Positions 24,794 through 34,207 of a DNA stretch of 64,000 bases are shown piece after piece. Position 1 is the stretch's first letter, and the number at the start of each line of letters is the position of its first letter. Location: NCBI GenBank assembly GCA_963800415.1, contig CAWDBS010000049.1, positions 1 through 64,000 of the forward strand, written 5' to 3'. Origin of the DNA: Palsa-504 sp963800415. Lineage in GTDB: Bacteria; Actinomycetota; Actinomycetes; Streptosporangiales; Streptosporangiaceae. A program made the translations under genes and the position numbers. The notes beneath the pieces were generated by a model. The model did not search any database, had not been told where the DNA came from, and saw only the letters and a program-made list of their open reading frames with translations.

Positions 24794-26271
24794 CCCAGGG
24801 TGAAGGGGTCGCGGGTGCCGCCGGTGAGCTCGACCCAGATGGCCTTGGTCTGGGTGTACTCGTGCACCGCCTCGATGCCGTTCTCCCGGCCGAGGCCGGA
24901 AAGCCCGAACCCGCCGAACGGCACGTCCGGGCCGACCACCCGGTAGGCGTTGATCCACACGGTGCCGGCGCGCAGCGCGTGCGCCACCCGGTGCCCGCGG
25001 TGGATGTCCTTGGTCCACACCGCCCCGGCCAGGCCGTACCGGCTGTCGTTGGCCAGCGCGACGGCCTCGTCCTCGGTATCGAAACCGATGACCGACAGCA
25101 CCGGGCCGAACACCTCCTCGCACGCCACCGTCATGGTCGGCTTGACGTTGGTGAGCACCGTGGGCTGGACGAAGAAGCCGCCGAGCGCGTCGTCGGCGTG
25201 CCCGCCGGCCGCGACGGTGGCGCCCTCGCCGGCCGCCGACTCCAGGAACGACAGCACCTTGCGGTACTGCGGCTCGGTCGCCACCGGGCCCATCTCGGTC
25301 TCGGCCGCGCGCGGGTCACCGAGCCGGATCGACCGGGCCCGCTCCGCGATGCGCTCCACCAGCGCGTCGTGCACCGGCCGGCTGACCAGCAGCCGCGAGC
25401 CGGCCATGCACGTCTGCCCGGTGGCGGCGAACACCCCGGCCAGCACCCCGTTGCAGGCCGCGTCCAGGTCGGCGTCATCGAAGACCAGGTGCGCGGACTT
25501 ACCGCCCAGCTCAAGCAGCACGCCGGTGATGTTCGCCGCGGCGGCCTTGGCCACCTCGGCACCGACCAGGGTGGAGCCGGTGAACGCGATCTTGTCCACG
25601 CCGGGGTGGGCGGCCAGCGCCTTCCCGACCGCGGGCCCGAACCCGGTCACGACGTTGAACACGCCCGGCGGGAACCCGGCCTCGTCCATCAGCGCGGCCA
25701 GCTCGACCGCCGAGGCGGGGGAGTAGTCGCTCGGCTTGGCCACCATCGTGCAGCCCGCGGCCAGGGCCGGGGCCAGCTTCCAGCACAGCAGCAGCAGCGG
25801 GGAGTTCCACGGCACGATCGCCCCGACCACGCCGGCCGGCTCGCGCCGGGTATAGACGAGGAAGTTCGGCTTGTCGCCGGGGATGGTCGTGCCTTCTATC
25901 TTGTCGGCCAGCCCGGAGAAGTAGTAGAACCACTGCGGGATGCTGCCCAGCTGCCCGCGCATCTCGCGCAGCAGCTTGCCGGTGTCCCGGGTCTCAACGT
26001 CGGCCAGCCGGTCCGCGTCCCGCGCGATCAGGTCCGCGAGCCGGCGCATCAGCCGGGCCCGGCCGAACCCGGTGAGCTGGCCCCACGGGCCGGCCAGCGC
26101 CCGGCGGGCGGCCGCCACCGCGGCATCGACGTCGGCGGCGTCGCCGTCGGCCGCAGAAGCCCACGGTGCGCCCAGGTAGGGGTCGACCGAGTCGTACCGC
26201 TGCCCGGACGCCGCCTCGACCCGGCGCCCGTCTATGACGAGCTGGTACTGGGGCGTGCTGGTCATCGTCAT
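24790..26271 (-). CDS. Aldehyde dehydrogenase (NAD(P)-dependent)
   Basis: 493 aa from ATG 26271, preceded by AGGAGG. The NAD-binding and catalytic motifs are intact: VPWNSPLLLL, FTGSTLVGAEV, LELGGKSAHLVF with the general-base Glu, GQTCMAGSRLL with the nucleophile Cys, and EEVFGPVLSVI. It oxidises an aldehyde to a carboxylate in the cytoplasm. It is the fourth gene of a run in which every gene overlaps the next by one to four bases. The substrate is unknown; the neighbours point to a CoA-linked carboxylic acid pathway. Confidence 0.95.
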   Translation of the reverse strand: MTMTSTPQYQLVIDGRRVEAASGQRYDSVDPYLGAPWASAADGDAADVDAAVAAARRALAGPWGQLTGFGRARLMRRLADLIARDADRLADVETRDTGKLLREMRGQLGSIPQWFYYFSGLADKIEGTTIPGDKPNFLVYTRREPAGVVGAIVPWNSPLLLLCWKLAPALAAGCTMVAKPSDYSPASAVELAALMDEAGFPPGVFNVVTGFGPAVGKALAAHPGVDKIAFTGSTLVGAEVAKAAAANITGVLLELGGKSAHLVFDDADLDAACNGVLAGVFAATGQTCMAGSRLLVSRPVHDALVERIAERARSIRLGDPRAAETEMGPVATEPQYRKVLSFLESAAGEGATVAAGGHADDALGGFFVQPTVLTNVKPTMTVACEEVFGPVLSVIGFDTEDEAVALANDSRYGLAGAVWTKDIHRGHRVAHALRAGTVWINAYRVVGPDVPFGGFGLSGLGRENGIEAVHEYTQTKAIWVELTGGTRDPFTLG

Positions 26272-27410
26272 GATGTCCTCCTGGGTAGGAATTCGGCGAG
26301 GACGGAGTCGGTGTGCTCGCCCAGCGCCGGGACGGCGCCCATGGCCGCCTCCCGGCCGGGCACGGTCACCGGCGGGAGCAGCGCCCGGACCGGGCCGGCC
26401 GGGGTGCCCACCTCGCGCCACCTGGGCGCCAGCTGCGGATGGGCGGCGAATTCCGCCGGGGTGCGCAGCCGGGCCGACGCGATGCCTGCCGCGTCCAGCC
26501 GGGCCACCACCTCGTCCGGGGTCAGCCCGGCCAGCACGGCTTCGATGATCGCGGTCAGCTCGCCGTCGTGGGCCACCCGGTCCGGGTTGGTGGCGAACCG
26601 CTCGTCGGTGACCAGGTCCGGCCGGCCCAGCACGTGCTCGCACAGCACCGCCCACTCGCGTTCGTTCTGCAGGCCCAGGAACACCTCCCCGCCGCATGCC
26701 TTATACGGCCCGTACGGGGAGATCGAGGCGTGCCGGGCGCCGGTACGCCGGGGCTCCTGCCCGCCGTAGACCGTGTAGTAGTACGGCTGGCTCATCCACT
26801 CGCCGAGCGCGTCCAGCAGGGACACCTCGAAACTGGAGCCGCGCCCGGTGCGCTCCCGCTCGTACAACGCGGCCAGCACCCCGCTGTAGGCGTACATGCC
26901 GGCCGCGATGTCGGCCACCGAGATCCCCGCCTTGCACGGCGTCTGCGGGGTGCCGGTGACCGACAGCAGCCCGGCCTCGCACTGCACAAGCAGGTCGTAG
27001 GCCTTCTTGCCGGCGTAGGGGCCGTCCGGCCCGTAGCCGGAGACCGAGCAGCAGATCAGCCGCGGGTGACGGGCCAGCAGCGAGCCGGGGGCCAGGCCCA
27101 GCCGTTCGGCCGCGCCGGGTGCGAGGTTCTGCACGAAGACGTCCGCCCCGGCCAGCAGCGCGGCCAGCGCCGCCTGGCCTTCGGGGGCCTTGACGTCCAG
27201 CTCCACCGATTCCTTGCCCCGGTTCAGCCACACGAAGTAGCTGGCCTGGCCGAGCACCGACCGGTCGTAGCCGCGGGCGAAGTCACCGGCACCGGGCCGC
27301 TCCACCTTGATGACCCGGGCGCCGAGGTCGGCGAGCTGCCGGGTGGCGAACGGGACCGCGACAGCCTGCTCCAGCGCCACGACCACGAGCCCGGCCAGCG
27401 GGAGCCCCAT
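26268..27410 (-). CDS. CaiB/BaiF family CoA-transferase
   Basis: 380 aa from ATG 27410, which overlaps the preceding stop. Family motifs: FATRQLADLGARVIKVERP, DFARGYDR, YFVWLNRGKESVELDVK with the catalytic aspartate expected shortly downstream, and SVSGYGPDGPYAGKKAYD. These class III enzymes move CoA between acyl-CoA and a free acid. In this operon it would activate a carboxylate for the adjacent acyl-CoA dehydrogenase. The open frame continues upstream to 27656 as antisense-like sequence and was not used. Confidence 0.93.
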   Translation of the reverse strand: MGLPLAGLVVVALEQAVAVPFATRQLADLGARVIKVERPGAGDFARGYDRSVLGQASYFVWLNRGKESVELDVKAPEGQAALAALLAGADVFVQNLAPGAAERLGLAPGSLLARHPRLICCSVSGYGPDGPYAGKKAYDLLVQCEAGLLSVTGTPQTPCKAGISVADIAAGMYAYSGVLAALYERERTGRGSSFEVSLLDALGEWMSQPYYYTVYGGQEPRRTGARHASISPYGPYKACGGEVFLGLQNEREWAVLCEHVLGRPDLVTDERFATNPDRVAHDGELTAIIEAVLAGLTPDEVVARLDAAGIASARLRTPAEFAAHPQLAPRWREVGTPAGPVRALLPPVTVPGREAAMGAVPALGEHTDSVLAEFLPRRTS

Positions 27411-28567
27411 CAAGGGCCGACCGGGTGGCGCTGGATCAGCTGGCGGGCGATGACGTTGCGCTGGATCTCGTTGGTGCCCTCGCCGACGAGCATCAGCGGC
27501 GCGTCGCGGAAGTAGCGTTCCACGTCGAACTCGGTGGAGTACCCGTAGCCGCCGTGGATGCGCACCGCGTCCAGGGCGATCTCCATCGCGACCTCCGAGG
27601 CGAACAGCTTGGCCATGCCGGCCTCCAGGTCCGCGCGCCGCCCGGAGTCGTAGCACCGCGCGGCGTACAGGACGAGCTGGCGGGCCGCGGTGAGCTTGGT
27701 CGCCATATCGGCCAGGTAATTGCCGATGGACTGATGCTTCCAGATCGGCTTGCCGAACGCCTCCCGCTGCTGGGCGTAGCGCAGCGCGTCGTCCAGCGCG
27801 GCCTGGCCCACGCCGAGCGCGCGGGAGGCGACCTGGATCCGGCCGATCTCCAGGCCGCGCATCATCTGCCCGAACCCCTCGCCTTCACGCCCGCCCAGCA
27901 GTGCCGAGTCGGGGACCCGGTAGTCGGTGAAGGTGAGCTCGCAGCTCTCCACGCCCTTGTAGCCGAGCTTGGGCAGGTCGCGGGAGACGGTGAACCCGGG
28001 GCCTGGCTCGGCCAGGATGATGCTGATGCCGGCGTGCGCGGGCCGGGCCGCCGGGTTGGTCTTGCACAGCAGCGCGGTCAGCCCGGAGCGGCGGGCGTTG
28101 GTGATCCAGGTCTTGGACCCGTTGACGACGTAGCCCGCCCCGTCCCGGCGGGCCGACGTCCGCAGCGCCTGCAGGTCGGACCCGCCGCCCGGTTCGGTCA
28201 GCGCCATGGTCGCCCGCAGCTCGCCGGTGGCCATCCGCGGCAGGTAGGCGCGCTGCTGCTGCTGCGTCCCGAACGCCAGCAGCAGCTTGGCCACCACCGT
28301 GTGGCCGCCCATGGCCCCGGCCAGGCTCATCCACCCGCGCGCCAGCTCCTCGGTGATCCGCGCGTAGCAGGACGTGCTGACCTGAGCGTCCCCCCACGGC
28401 TCACCGATGGCCAGGCCGAAGATGCCGAGCTGCTTCATCTGCTCGATGAGCTTGTCCGGGTAGGTGTTGGCGTGCTCAAGCTCGCGGACGACCGGCTTGA
28501 CCTCGCGGTTGACGAAGTCCCGGACGAGCTGCACCATGGCGCGCTCGTCCTCGTTCAGCTCATCCAT
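27410..28567 (-). CDS. Acyl-CoA dehydrogenase
   Basis: 385 aa, full length. MALTEPGGGSDLQALR, WITNARRSG, VRIHGGYGYSTEFDVERY and the C-terminal GEGTNEIQRNVIARQL with the catalytic-type glutamate are present. It probably desaturates the CoA ester produced by the coupled CoA-transferase. The stop overlaps the CaiB start (TGATG), and it begins six bases after the MmgE/PrpD stop. It differs clearly from the acyl-CoA dehydrogenase at 13.9-15.0 kb, so it is not a recent duplicate. Confidence 0.95.
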   Translation of the reverse strand: MDELNEDERAMVQLVRDFVNREVKPVVRELEHANTYPDKLIEQMKQLGIFGLAIGEPWGDAQVSTSCYARITEELARGWMSLAGAMGGHTVVAKLLLAFGTQQQQRAYLPRMATGELRATMALTEPGGGSDLQALRTSARRDGAGYVVNGSKTWITNARRSGLTALLCKTNPAARPAHAGISIILAEPGPGFTVSRDLPKLGYKGVESCELTFTDYRVPDSALLGGREGEGFGQMMRGLEIGRIQVASRALGVGQAALDDALRYAQQREAFGKPIWKHQSIGNYLADMATKLTAARQLVLYAARCYDSGRRADLEAGMAKLFASEVAMEIALDAVRIHGGYGYSTEFDVERYFRDAPLMLVGEGTNEIQRNVIARQLIQRHPVGP

Positions 28568-28573
28568 GCCTGC

Positions 28574-29851
28574 TCACTTCCCCGGCGCGCCGGGGACGAA
28601 CCGCCGCAGTAGGCCGGGTGCGTCCGGCCAGGTCCACGCGGCCGGGTCGGTGTCCAGGCCGCGCACGCAGCCGGCCAGCTTGGCCTGCAGCTGGCCCGCG
28701 GTGGGCGGCCGCGCCGGGGAACCCGGCGGGAACTGCTGGCTGGCCCGCAGGACCGTCCCGTCGCCCAGGTGGATCTCCGCCTCCAGTACGCCGTCGAGCA
28801 GCCAGTCGCCGCCAGGGTCGAGCTTGGTCTCGACCAGGCCGACCAGCCGCCGGGCGGCGTCCCGGCGGACCGCGGCGTCGGTGAAGCTGCCGAACCCGGG
28901 ATACCCGTCGAGCAGCGCGGCCGCGGCCGCGTACTCCAGGCTGAACTTGCCCTGCAACCCGGAGTCCGGCCGGTGATGGATCAGCGGCACCACCGTGGCC
29001 TCCGGGGTGCGCAGCACGATCCGGCGGACCTGGGCGGGGTCGAGCCCGGTGTGCTCGGACCCTGCTAGTTCGGACCCTGCTAGTTCGGACCCTGCTAGTT
29101 CGGACCCTGCTAGTTCGGACCCTGCTAGTTCGGATAGGGCGCTGATCGGCCGTTGCAGGGCATAACAGCAGGGGTAGAGCTTGATCGCCAGGCCGTTCGG
29201 CACGGCTGGTCCGGCCGGGTCCACCGCGGCCGGGTCGCCGCCCACCAGGCCCAGCCACGCGTCGAGGGCGGCGGGGTCGGCCTGCGCGCCGGCGGCCGCC
29301 AGCCGGGCCGCCCGGATTCCGGCCTCGACGGCGAAGCCGACCTGCAGCGACTTGGCGTCGGTGCCGAAGGCGCGCTGGACCCCGCCGGCGGCGGGCACGG
29401 CCAGCGCCATGGCCACCGCGATCTGCTCGGCGGGCAGGCCCAGTGCGACCGCCGCGCCGGCGGCGCTGGCCGGCGCCCCGGCCGTGCAGGTCGCATGCCA
29501 GCCGGCCGAATAGTGCCGCCAGCCCAGCGCCGTGCCCAGCCGCGCCATCACGCCCGCCGCGGCCAGGTAGGCGCGCGACCCGCCGCCGGTGGCCAGGGCC
29601 GTCGGCACGCAGACCGCGCTGACGTGGGTGGTCGACGGCATGTGCAGGTCGTCGAAGTCCAGGACGTGCCCGGCGACGGCCCACCGCGCGCCGTCCGGCA
29701 GGCTCGCGGCCAGGCGGGTCACCCGGTGGTCGCGGGCGGCGAGCGTGACCGCCACGGTGTCCAGCAGGGACCGGTCGGCCAGCTCCTCCTCGCCCGGTCC
29801 CGGCTCCAGCTGCGCGGCCCACCGGGCCAGGGTCACGGCCACGGACGTCAT
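28574..29851 (-). CDS. MmgE/PrpD family protein with SELAG repeat insert
   Basis: 425 aa from ATG 29851 (MTSVAVTLARWAAQLEPG). Family features: HVLDFDDLHMPSTTHVSA, GWHATCTAGAPASAA, AFGTDAKSLQVGFAVEAG and KLYPCCYALQRPI. Members include 2-methylcitrate dehydratase and cis-aconitate decarboxylase. About residue 240 carries five perfect SELAG copies encoded by a 15-bp tandem repeat, an in-frame expansion next to the KLYPCC region that helps form the active site. It is the first gene of the operon and is divergent from the GntR gene. The reaction on this substrate is not predictable. Confidence 0.88.
   Translation of the reverse strand: MTSVAVTLARWAAQLEPGPGEEELADRSLLDTVAVTLAARDHRVTRLAASLPDGARWAVAGHVLDFDDLHMPSTTHVSAVCVPTALATGGGSRAYLAAAGVMARLGTALGWRHYSAGWHATCTAGAPASAAGAAVALGLPAEQIAVAMALAVPAAGGVQRAFGTDAKSLQVGFAVEAGIRAARLAAAGAQADPAALDAWLGLVGGDPAAVDPAGPAVPNGLAIKLYPCCYALQRPISALSELAGSELAGSELAGSELAGSELAGSEHTGLDPAQVRRIVLRTPEATVVPLIHHRPDSGLQGKFSLEYAAAAALLDGYPGFGSFTDAAVRRDAARRLVGLVETKLDPGGDWLLDGVLEAEIHLGDGTVLRASQQFPPGSPARPPTAGQLQAKLAGCVRGLDTDPAAWTWPDAPGLLRRFVPGAPGK
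29056..29130. repeat. Five perfect 15-bp tandem repeats
   Basis: CGGACCCTGCTAGTT repeated five times without a mismatch inside the MmgE/PrpD gene. The 15-bp unit keeps frame, so copy number could vary between strains without breaking the gene. Confidence 0.95.
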
Positions 29852-29983
29852 CGGATCCTGCTCCCTCTGCCGGCCACGGCCTCTGCCGGCCACGGCCTCT
29901 GCTGGCCACGGCACGGGGCTGGCCGACTTAATGAGAAATATGTACGGCCATTTAGTCACAAAAGTACGGCTCACGTCAATCCG

Positions 29984-29995
29984 GAGCGTACGCTC
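29984..29995. promoter_or_regulatory. Perfect palindrome upstream of gntR, candidate operator
   Basis: GAGCGTACGCTC is a perfect 12-bp palindrome ending six bases before the GntR ATG and lies in the 150-bp divergent promoter region shared with the MmgE/PrpD operon. The upstream 29932-29982 part contains TGTACGGCCAT and a similar AGTACGGCTCA, possible further half sites. Confidence 0.45.
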
Positions 29996-30001
29996 GAGGG
30001 C

Positions 30002-30753
30002 ATGGAGCTGCGCCCCGTCGCCTACCGGACCCTGGCCGCCCAGATCCGCACTGCGATCCGCGACGGCGACTACGCCGACGGCCGCCAGCTGCCCACCGAG
30101 GAGCAGCTGGCGGCCAGCTACTCGGTCAGCAGGCAGACCGTCCGGCGGGCGATGCAGGACCTGGTGTCGGAGGGGATCATCTACCGGGTAGCCGGCCGGG
30201 GCACCTACCCCGTCGCCGAGCAGGACAGGTACGTCAACCATTTCGGCTCCGTGGAGGAGCTGATGGCGCTGTCGCTGGACACCGAGTGCCAGGTCGTCAG
30301 CCCGCTGCAGGGCCGGGTCGACGTGGAGACCGCCAGCCGGCTCCGGCTTGGATCGGACGAGATCTTCACCGTGACGCTGGTCCGGCGGCACGCCGACGTC
30401 CCGTTCTGCTTCACCTCGGTCTACCTGCCGCCGCCGATCGGGCAACTGCTGACCGGGGCCGACGAGCTGTCCGCGGCGGCTGGCGCAGCCGGGTAACGGT
30501 TATCGGGCTGATCGACGCCCTGCTGACCGAAACGGGGCTGAGCGGATCCATCGCCGCCGCCGAGCAGAGCGTCAGCGCGGCCGGCGCTCCCGCGTTGGCC
30601 GCCCGGCATCTGGGCTGCGACACCGGTGAGCCGCTGCTGCGGATCGACCGCCTGTACTTCGACGGCGAGGACACCCCGGTCGAGCTCGCGATCAGCTACT
30701 TCGACCCGGAGCACTACTCCTACCGGGTCAAGCTCCGCCGCCGGTCCCGGTAG
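30002..30753 (+). pseudogene. GntR-family regulator with UTRA domain, frameshifted
   Basis: The first frame from ATG 30002 encodes a GntR winged helix (ADGRQLPTEEQLAASYSVSR, RRAMQDLVSEGIIY, GRGTYPV) and the first half of a UTRA effector domain. It stops at 30496. The next frame picks up without a gap (RSRVTVIGLIDALLTETG, then LLRIDRLYFDGEDTPVELA) to 30753, completing UTRA. A single base change near 30480 explains this. Intact, it would repress the divergent MmgE/PrpD operon in response to a small molecule. As read, it would give a protein with a DNA-binding domain but a broken sensor. Confidence 0.85.
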
Positions 30754-30763
30754 CCGAGCCGCG

Positions 30764-30943
30764 CTGGCTGCCCGGGTGGCCCTGCTGACCGACCACGTTT
30801 TCAGGCCGATGCCGCCGATGCCCTTCGAATACGAAGGCCGGGACGTGGTGGCCCGCTGCCGCGCCAGCCTGTTCCGCGCGGGCCGCAGGATCTGCGGTGG
30901 GCTGTCGGTGGTGTCCGTTGCCGGCCGTGGCCGGGAGGCTTAG
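30764..30943 (+). pseudogene. Remnant of an ECF-type sigma factor C-terminus
   Basis: The segment VALLTDHVFRPMPPMPFEYEGRD followed by VVARCRASLFRAGRR matches the SnoaL-like C-terminal domain of ECF41/SigJ-type sigma factors. The sigma-2 and sigma-4 regions are absent and the reading frame degrades after about 45 residues. It lies between the broken GntR gene and the MMPL gene and is taken as a gene stub. Confidence 0.55.
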
Positions 30944-31026
30944 CGTGGGACACAGGAATGGGCGCGTCCTTGTCAGTACCAGCCCAGGCCAGGCGTTCCT
31001 GACCGCGCGCGAAACGGGGAGAACAG

Positions 31027-33147
31027 ATGAGCAGGCTGAGGAAGATCGCGGAGATTCCGGCCGGGAGCTGGACCAAGTGGGTGGTCGTGGGCTTCTGGAT
31101 CGTCGTGCTCGTCCTGGCCTTCCCGCTGTCCAAGAAGCTCACCGGGGTGGAGAAGAACGACCTGAAGTACTGGCTGCCCGCCAACGCGGAGTCGACCAAG
31201 GTCCTGGACGTGGAGTCGCGCTTCCAGTCACCCAACGTCTACGCCGGAGTTGTCGTCTACCTGCGCCCCTCCGGCCTGACCCCGGCGGACCGGGCCAAGG
31301 CGGCCGCGGACGCCCGGAAGTTCGCCGCTATTCCCGGCGCCGTGCCCGGTTCCGTCGTGGGCCCGATCCCGTCGGCAGACGGCAAGGCCATCCAGACCAT
31401 CCTCCAGGTGAACCTGGGCACGCAGGGCTGGGCCGCCGCGACCACGGTCGTCGATGATATCCGCGCGATCACCAACTCGAACGCGAACGGCCTGGTCTCT
31501 CACGTCACCGGCCCGCTCGGGAACGCGGCCGACAACAACAATGTGTTCAAGGGCATTGCCGGAACGCTGCTGTACTCGGCCGTGGCCGTGGTCATCCTGA
31601 TCTTGCTGATCACCTACCGCAGTCCGGTGCTCTGGCTGCTGCCGGTGATCTCCTCCGGGGTGGCGCTGATCATCGCCCAGGCGGTGATCTACCTCCTCGC
31701 GGCCCACGCCGGCCTCGTGGTCAACGCGCAGAGCGCCGGCATCTTGGAGGTGCTGGTCTTCGGCGCGAGCACGGATTATGCGCTGCTGATCGTCGCGCGG
31801 TACCGGGAGGAACTGCGCCGCCACGACCGCCGTCACGCGGCGATGGCCGAGGCGCTGCGGCGGGCCGGCCCGGCGATCATCGCCAGCGCCGCCACCGTCA
31901 TCCTGGCGCTGCTGACGCTGCTCGTCGCGGAGCTGAACTCGACGAAGGACCTGGGACCGGTGCTGGCCGTCGGCGTCGCGGTCGGCATGCTCATCATGAT
32001 CACCCTCTTGCCCGCCCTGCTGGTGATCGTCCCCCGTGGTGTTTTCTGGCCGTACAAGCCCACCTACGGCTCACCCGAGCCGACGACCAGAGGGCTGTGG
32101 GCGCGGGTCGGCTGGAGCATCGCCACCCGGGCCAGGCTCACCTGGATCGTCACCGCCGTGATCCTGGGCGTCCTGGCCCTCGGCCTGACCGGCCTGAAGG
32201 CCGATGGCCTGACCAACGCGCAAGCCTTCCGCGGGCATCCCGATTCGGTAGTCGGCGAAACCGTGCTCGGCGCGCATTTCCCGGCCGGCGCGGGCGCGCC
32301 CGTCATCGTGATCGGCAACGCCAGCGCGGCGGCCCCGCTGCGGTCCGCCTTCGCCGCCACCCCGGGGATCGCCAGCGTGTCGCCGCCGGCGGTCCGGGCG
32401 GGCTACGTCTATCTTCAGGGCACGCTGACCGCGCCGCCCGACAGCCAGGCCGGGTACGACACCGTCGACCGGGTCCGGTCCGCGGTGCACGCCGTTCCCG
32501 GCGCCGACGCCCTGGTCGGTGGCGTCACCGCGATCAGCCTGGACGTCAAGCGGGCGACCGCGCACGACCGTAACGTTGTCATCCCGCTCATCCTCGTGGT
32601 GGTGTTCGTCATCCTCGGGCTGTTGCTGCGGGCGCTGGTGGCGCCCTTGGTCCTGACCGCCACGGTGGTGCTCTCGTTCGCCGCCGCCCTCGGCGTCAGC
32701 GCCTTCTTCTTCAACCACGTGTTCGGGTTCGGCGGCGCCGATACCTCGTTCCCGCTGTTCGTGTTCGTGTTCCTCGTCGCGCTGGGCATCGACTACAACA
32801 TCTTCCTGATGACCAGGGTGCGGGAGGAGGCGATCAGGCGCGACGCCCGGCACGGCGCGATCGTCGGGCTCGCCGCGACCGGCGGGGTGATCACCTCGGC
32901 GGGCTTCGTGCTGGCCGGCACGTTCGCCGTCCTGGCCACGATTCCGTCCACGTTCCTGACCGAGCTGGGCTTCGCGGTCGCGTTCGGCATCCTGCTCGAC
33001 ACGATCGTCGTCCGGTCCGTGCTGGTCACCGCGCTGAACCTGGACATCGGCCGGTGGATGTGGTGGCCGAGCAAGCTGGCGCAAAAGCCCGATCCGGCAC
33101 CAGGTGAGCTGAGTAAGGAGCGCGCCCAAGCCACCGTCGCAGGCTGA
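31027..33147 (+). CDS. MMPL/RND family transporter
   Basis: 706 aa from ATG 31027 (GGGGAGA ten bases upstream). One N-terminal helix, a soluble loop of about 150 residues, then blocks of helices repeated twice, as in MMPL proteins. Conserved transport residues lie in FGASTDYALLIVARYREELR (first half) and VALGIDYNIFLMTRVREEAIRR (second half). It probably exports lipids or other hydrophobic compounds by proton motive force. Monocistronic, with no accessory MmpS-like gene. Moderately short compared with mycobacterial MmpL, typical of the actinobacterial family. Confidence 0.93.
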   Translation: MSRLRKIAEIPAGSWTKWVVVGFWIVVLVLAFPLSKKLTGVEKNDLKYWLPANAESTKVLDVESRFQSPNVYAGVVVYLRPSGLTPADRAKAAADARKFAAIPGAVPGSVVGPIPSADGKAIQTILQVNLGTQGWAAATTVVDDIRAITNSNANGLVSHVTGPLGNAADNNNVFKGIAGTLLYSAVAVVILILLITYRSPVLWLLPVISSGVALIIAQAVIYLLAAHAGLVVNAQSAGILEVLVFGASTDYALLIVARYREELRRHDRRHAAMAEALRRAGPAIIASAATVILALLTLLVAELNSTKDLGPVLAVGVAVGMLIMITLLPALLVIVPRGVFWPYKPTYGSPEPTTRGLWARVGWSIATRARLTWIVTAVILGVLALGLTGLKADGLTNAQAFRGHPDSVVGETVLGAHFPAGAGAPVIVIGNASAAAPLRSAFAATPGIASVSPPAVRAGYVYLQGTLTAPPDSQAGYDTVDRVRSAVHAVPGADALVGGVTAISLDVKRATAHDRNVVIPLILVVVFVILGLLLRALVAPLVLTATVVLSFAAALGVSAFFFNHVFGFGGADTSFPLFVFVFLVALGIDYNIFLMTRVREEAIRRDARHGAIVGLAATGGVITSAGFVLAGTFAVLATIPSTFLTELGFAVAFGILLDTIVVRSVLVTALNLDIGRWMWWPSKLAQKPDPAPGELSKERAQATVAG

Positions 33148-33325
33148 TCCGAGGCCGGCCTGGGACCCGGCCGTCCGGCATCAGTTCTTTAATTCCGAAC
33201 GGTCCGGGTGTGACGCCTACCCGCCACCAGGGGTTCACCTCAAGCCGGGGAAGCCCGCGCCCGGCTGTCGCGTTACAGTGCGTGGTGAGATGGCCGATAA
33301 GGCTTAACGACGAGCGGAGGTGACC

Positions 33326-34207
33326 ATGGCGCTGCCGCAAGATTCCGCGCCCAAGTTCGGTGAGTACGCCCACCCGGAGATGATCGTGTCGACCGAGTGG
33401 GTCGCGGCGCACCTGGACGACCCCGGCCTGGTGGTGGCGGAGTCCGACGAGGACGTGCTGCTGTACGAGACCGGCCACATCCCGGGCGCGGTCAAGCTGG
33501 ACTGGCATACCGAACTCAACGACCCGGTCACCCGCGACTACGTGGACGGGGCCGGCTTCGCCGCGCTGATGTCCGGCAAGGGGATCGGCCGGGATACCAC
33601 GCTGGTGATCTACGGCGACCGGAACAACTGGTGGGCGGCGTACGCGCTGTGGGTATGCTCGCTGTTCGGGCACCCGGACGTGCGCCTGGTCGACGGCGGC
33701 CGGGCCAAGTGGATCGCCGAGGGCCGCCCGGTCAGCACCGGCACGCCGAAGCGCCCGGCGGCCGACTACCCGGTCGTGGACCGCGACGACCAGCGGATCC
33801 GCGCCTTCAAGGACCAGGTCCTGGACCACCTCGGCCAGCCGATGATCGACGTGCGGTCACCCGGCGAGTACACCGGCGAGCTGCTGCACATGCCGGACTA
33901 CCCGCAAGAGGGCGCGCTGCGCGGCGGCCACATCCCGGGAGCGCGGAGCATCCCCTGGGCCCGCGCCGCCGCCGAGGACGCCACCTTCCGCACCCGGGCC
34001 GAACTCGAGGCCATCTACCAGGGCGAGGCCGGGCTGCGCCCCGATGACGACGTGGTCGTCTACTGCCGCATCGGCGAGCGGTCCAGCCACACCTGGTTCG
34101 TGCTCCAGCACCTGCTCGGCTACCCGCACGTGCGCAACTACGACGGCTCGTGGACCGAGTGGGGGAACAGCGTCCGGGTGCCCATCACCCGCGGGGACAG
34201 CCCGTGA
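33326..34207 (+). CDS. Thiosulfate/3-mercaptopyruvate sulfurtransferase
   Basis: 293 aa from ATG 33326, with GGAGG five bases upstream (the GTG at 33320 overlaps that site). Two rhodanese domains; the second has the active-site loop VYCRIGERSSHTWF with the persulfide cysteine. Also IPGAVKLDW and MIDVRSPGEYTGE. It moves sulfur from thiosulfate or mercaptopyruvate to an acceptor. The SufE gene starts inside its stop (GTGA), suggesting the persulfide is handed to SufE. Confidence 0.95.
   Translation: MALPQDSAPKFGEYAHPEMIVSTEWVAAHLDDPGLVVAESDEDVLLYETGHIPGAVKLDWHTELNDPVTRDYVDGAGFAALMSGKGIGRDTTLVIYGDRNNWWAAYALWVCSLFGHPDVRLVDGGRAKWIAEGRPVSTGTPKRPAADYPVVDRDDQRIRAFKDQVLDHLGQPMIDVRSPGEYTGELLHMPDYPQEGALRGGHIPGARSIPWARAAAEDATFRTRAELEAIYQGEAGLRPDDDVVVYCRIGERSSHTWFVLQHLLGYPHVRNYDGSWTEWGNSVRVPITRGDSP

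Noticed and set aside
9905..29130. Possible CRISPR arrays at the tandem repeats
   Set aside because: The repeats at 9905 and 29056 are contiguous 15-mers with no unique spacers, and no cas genes are present.
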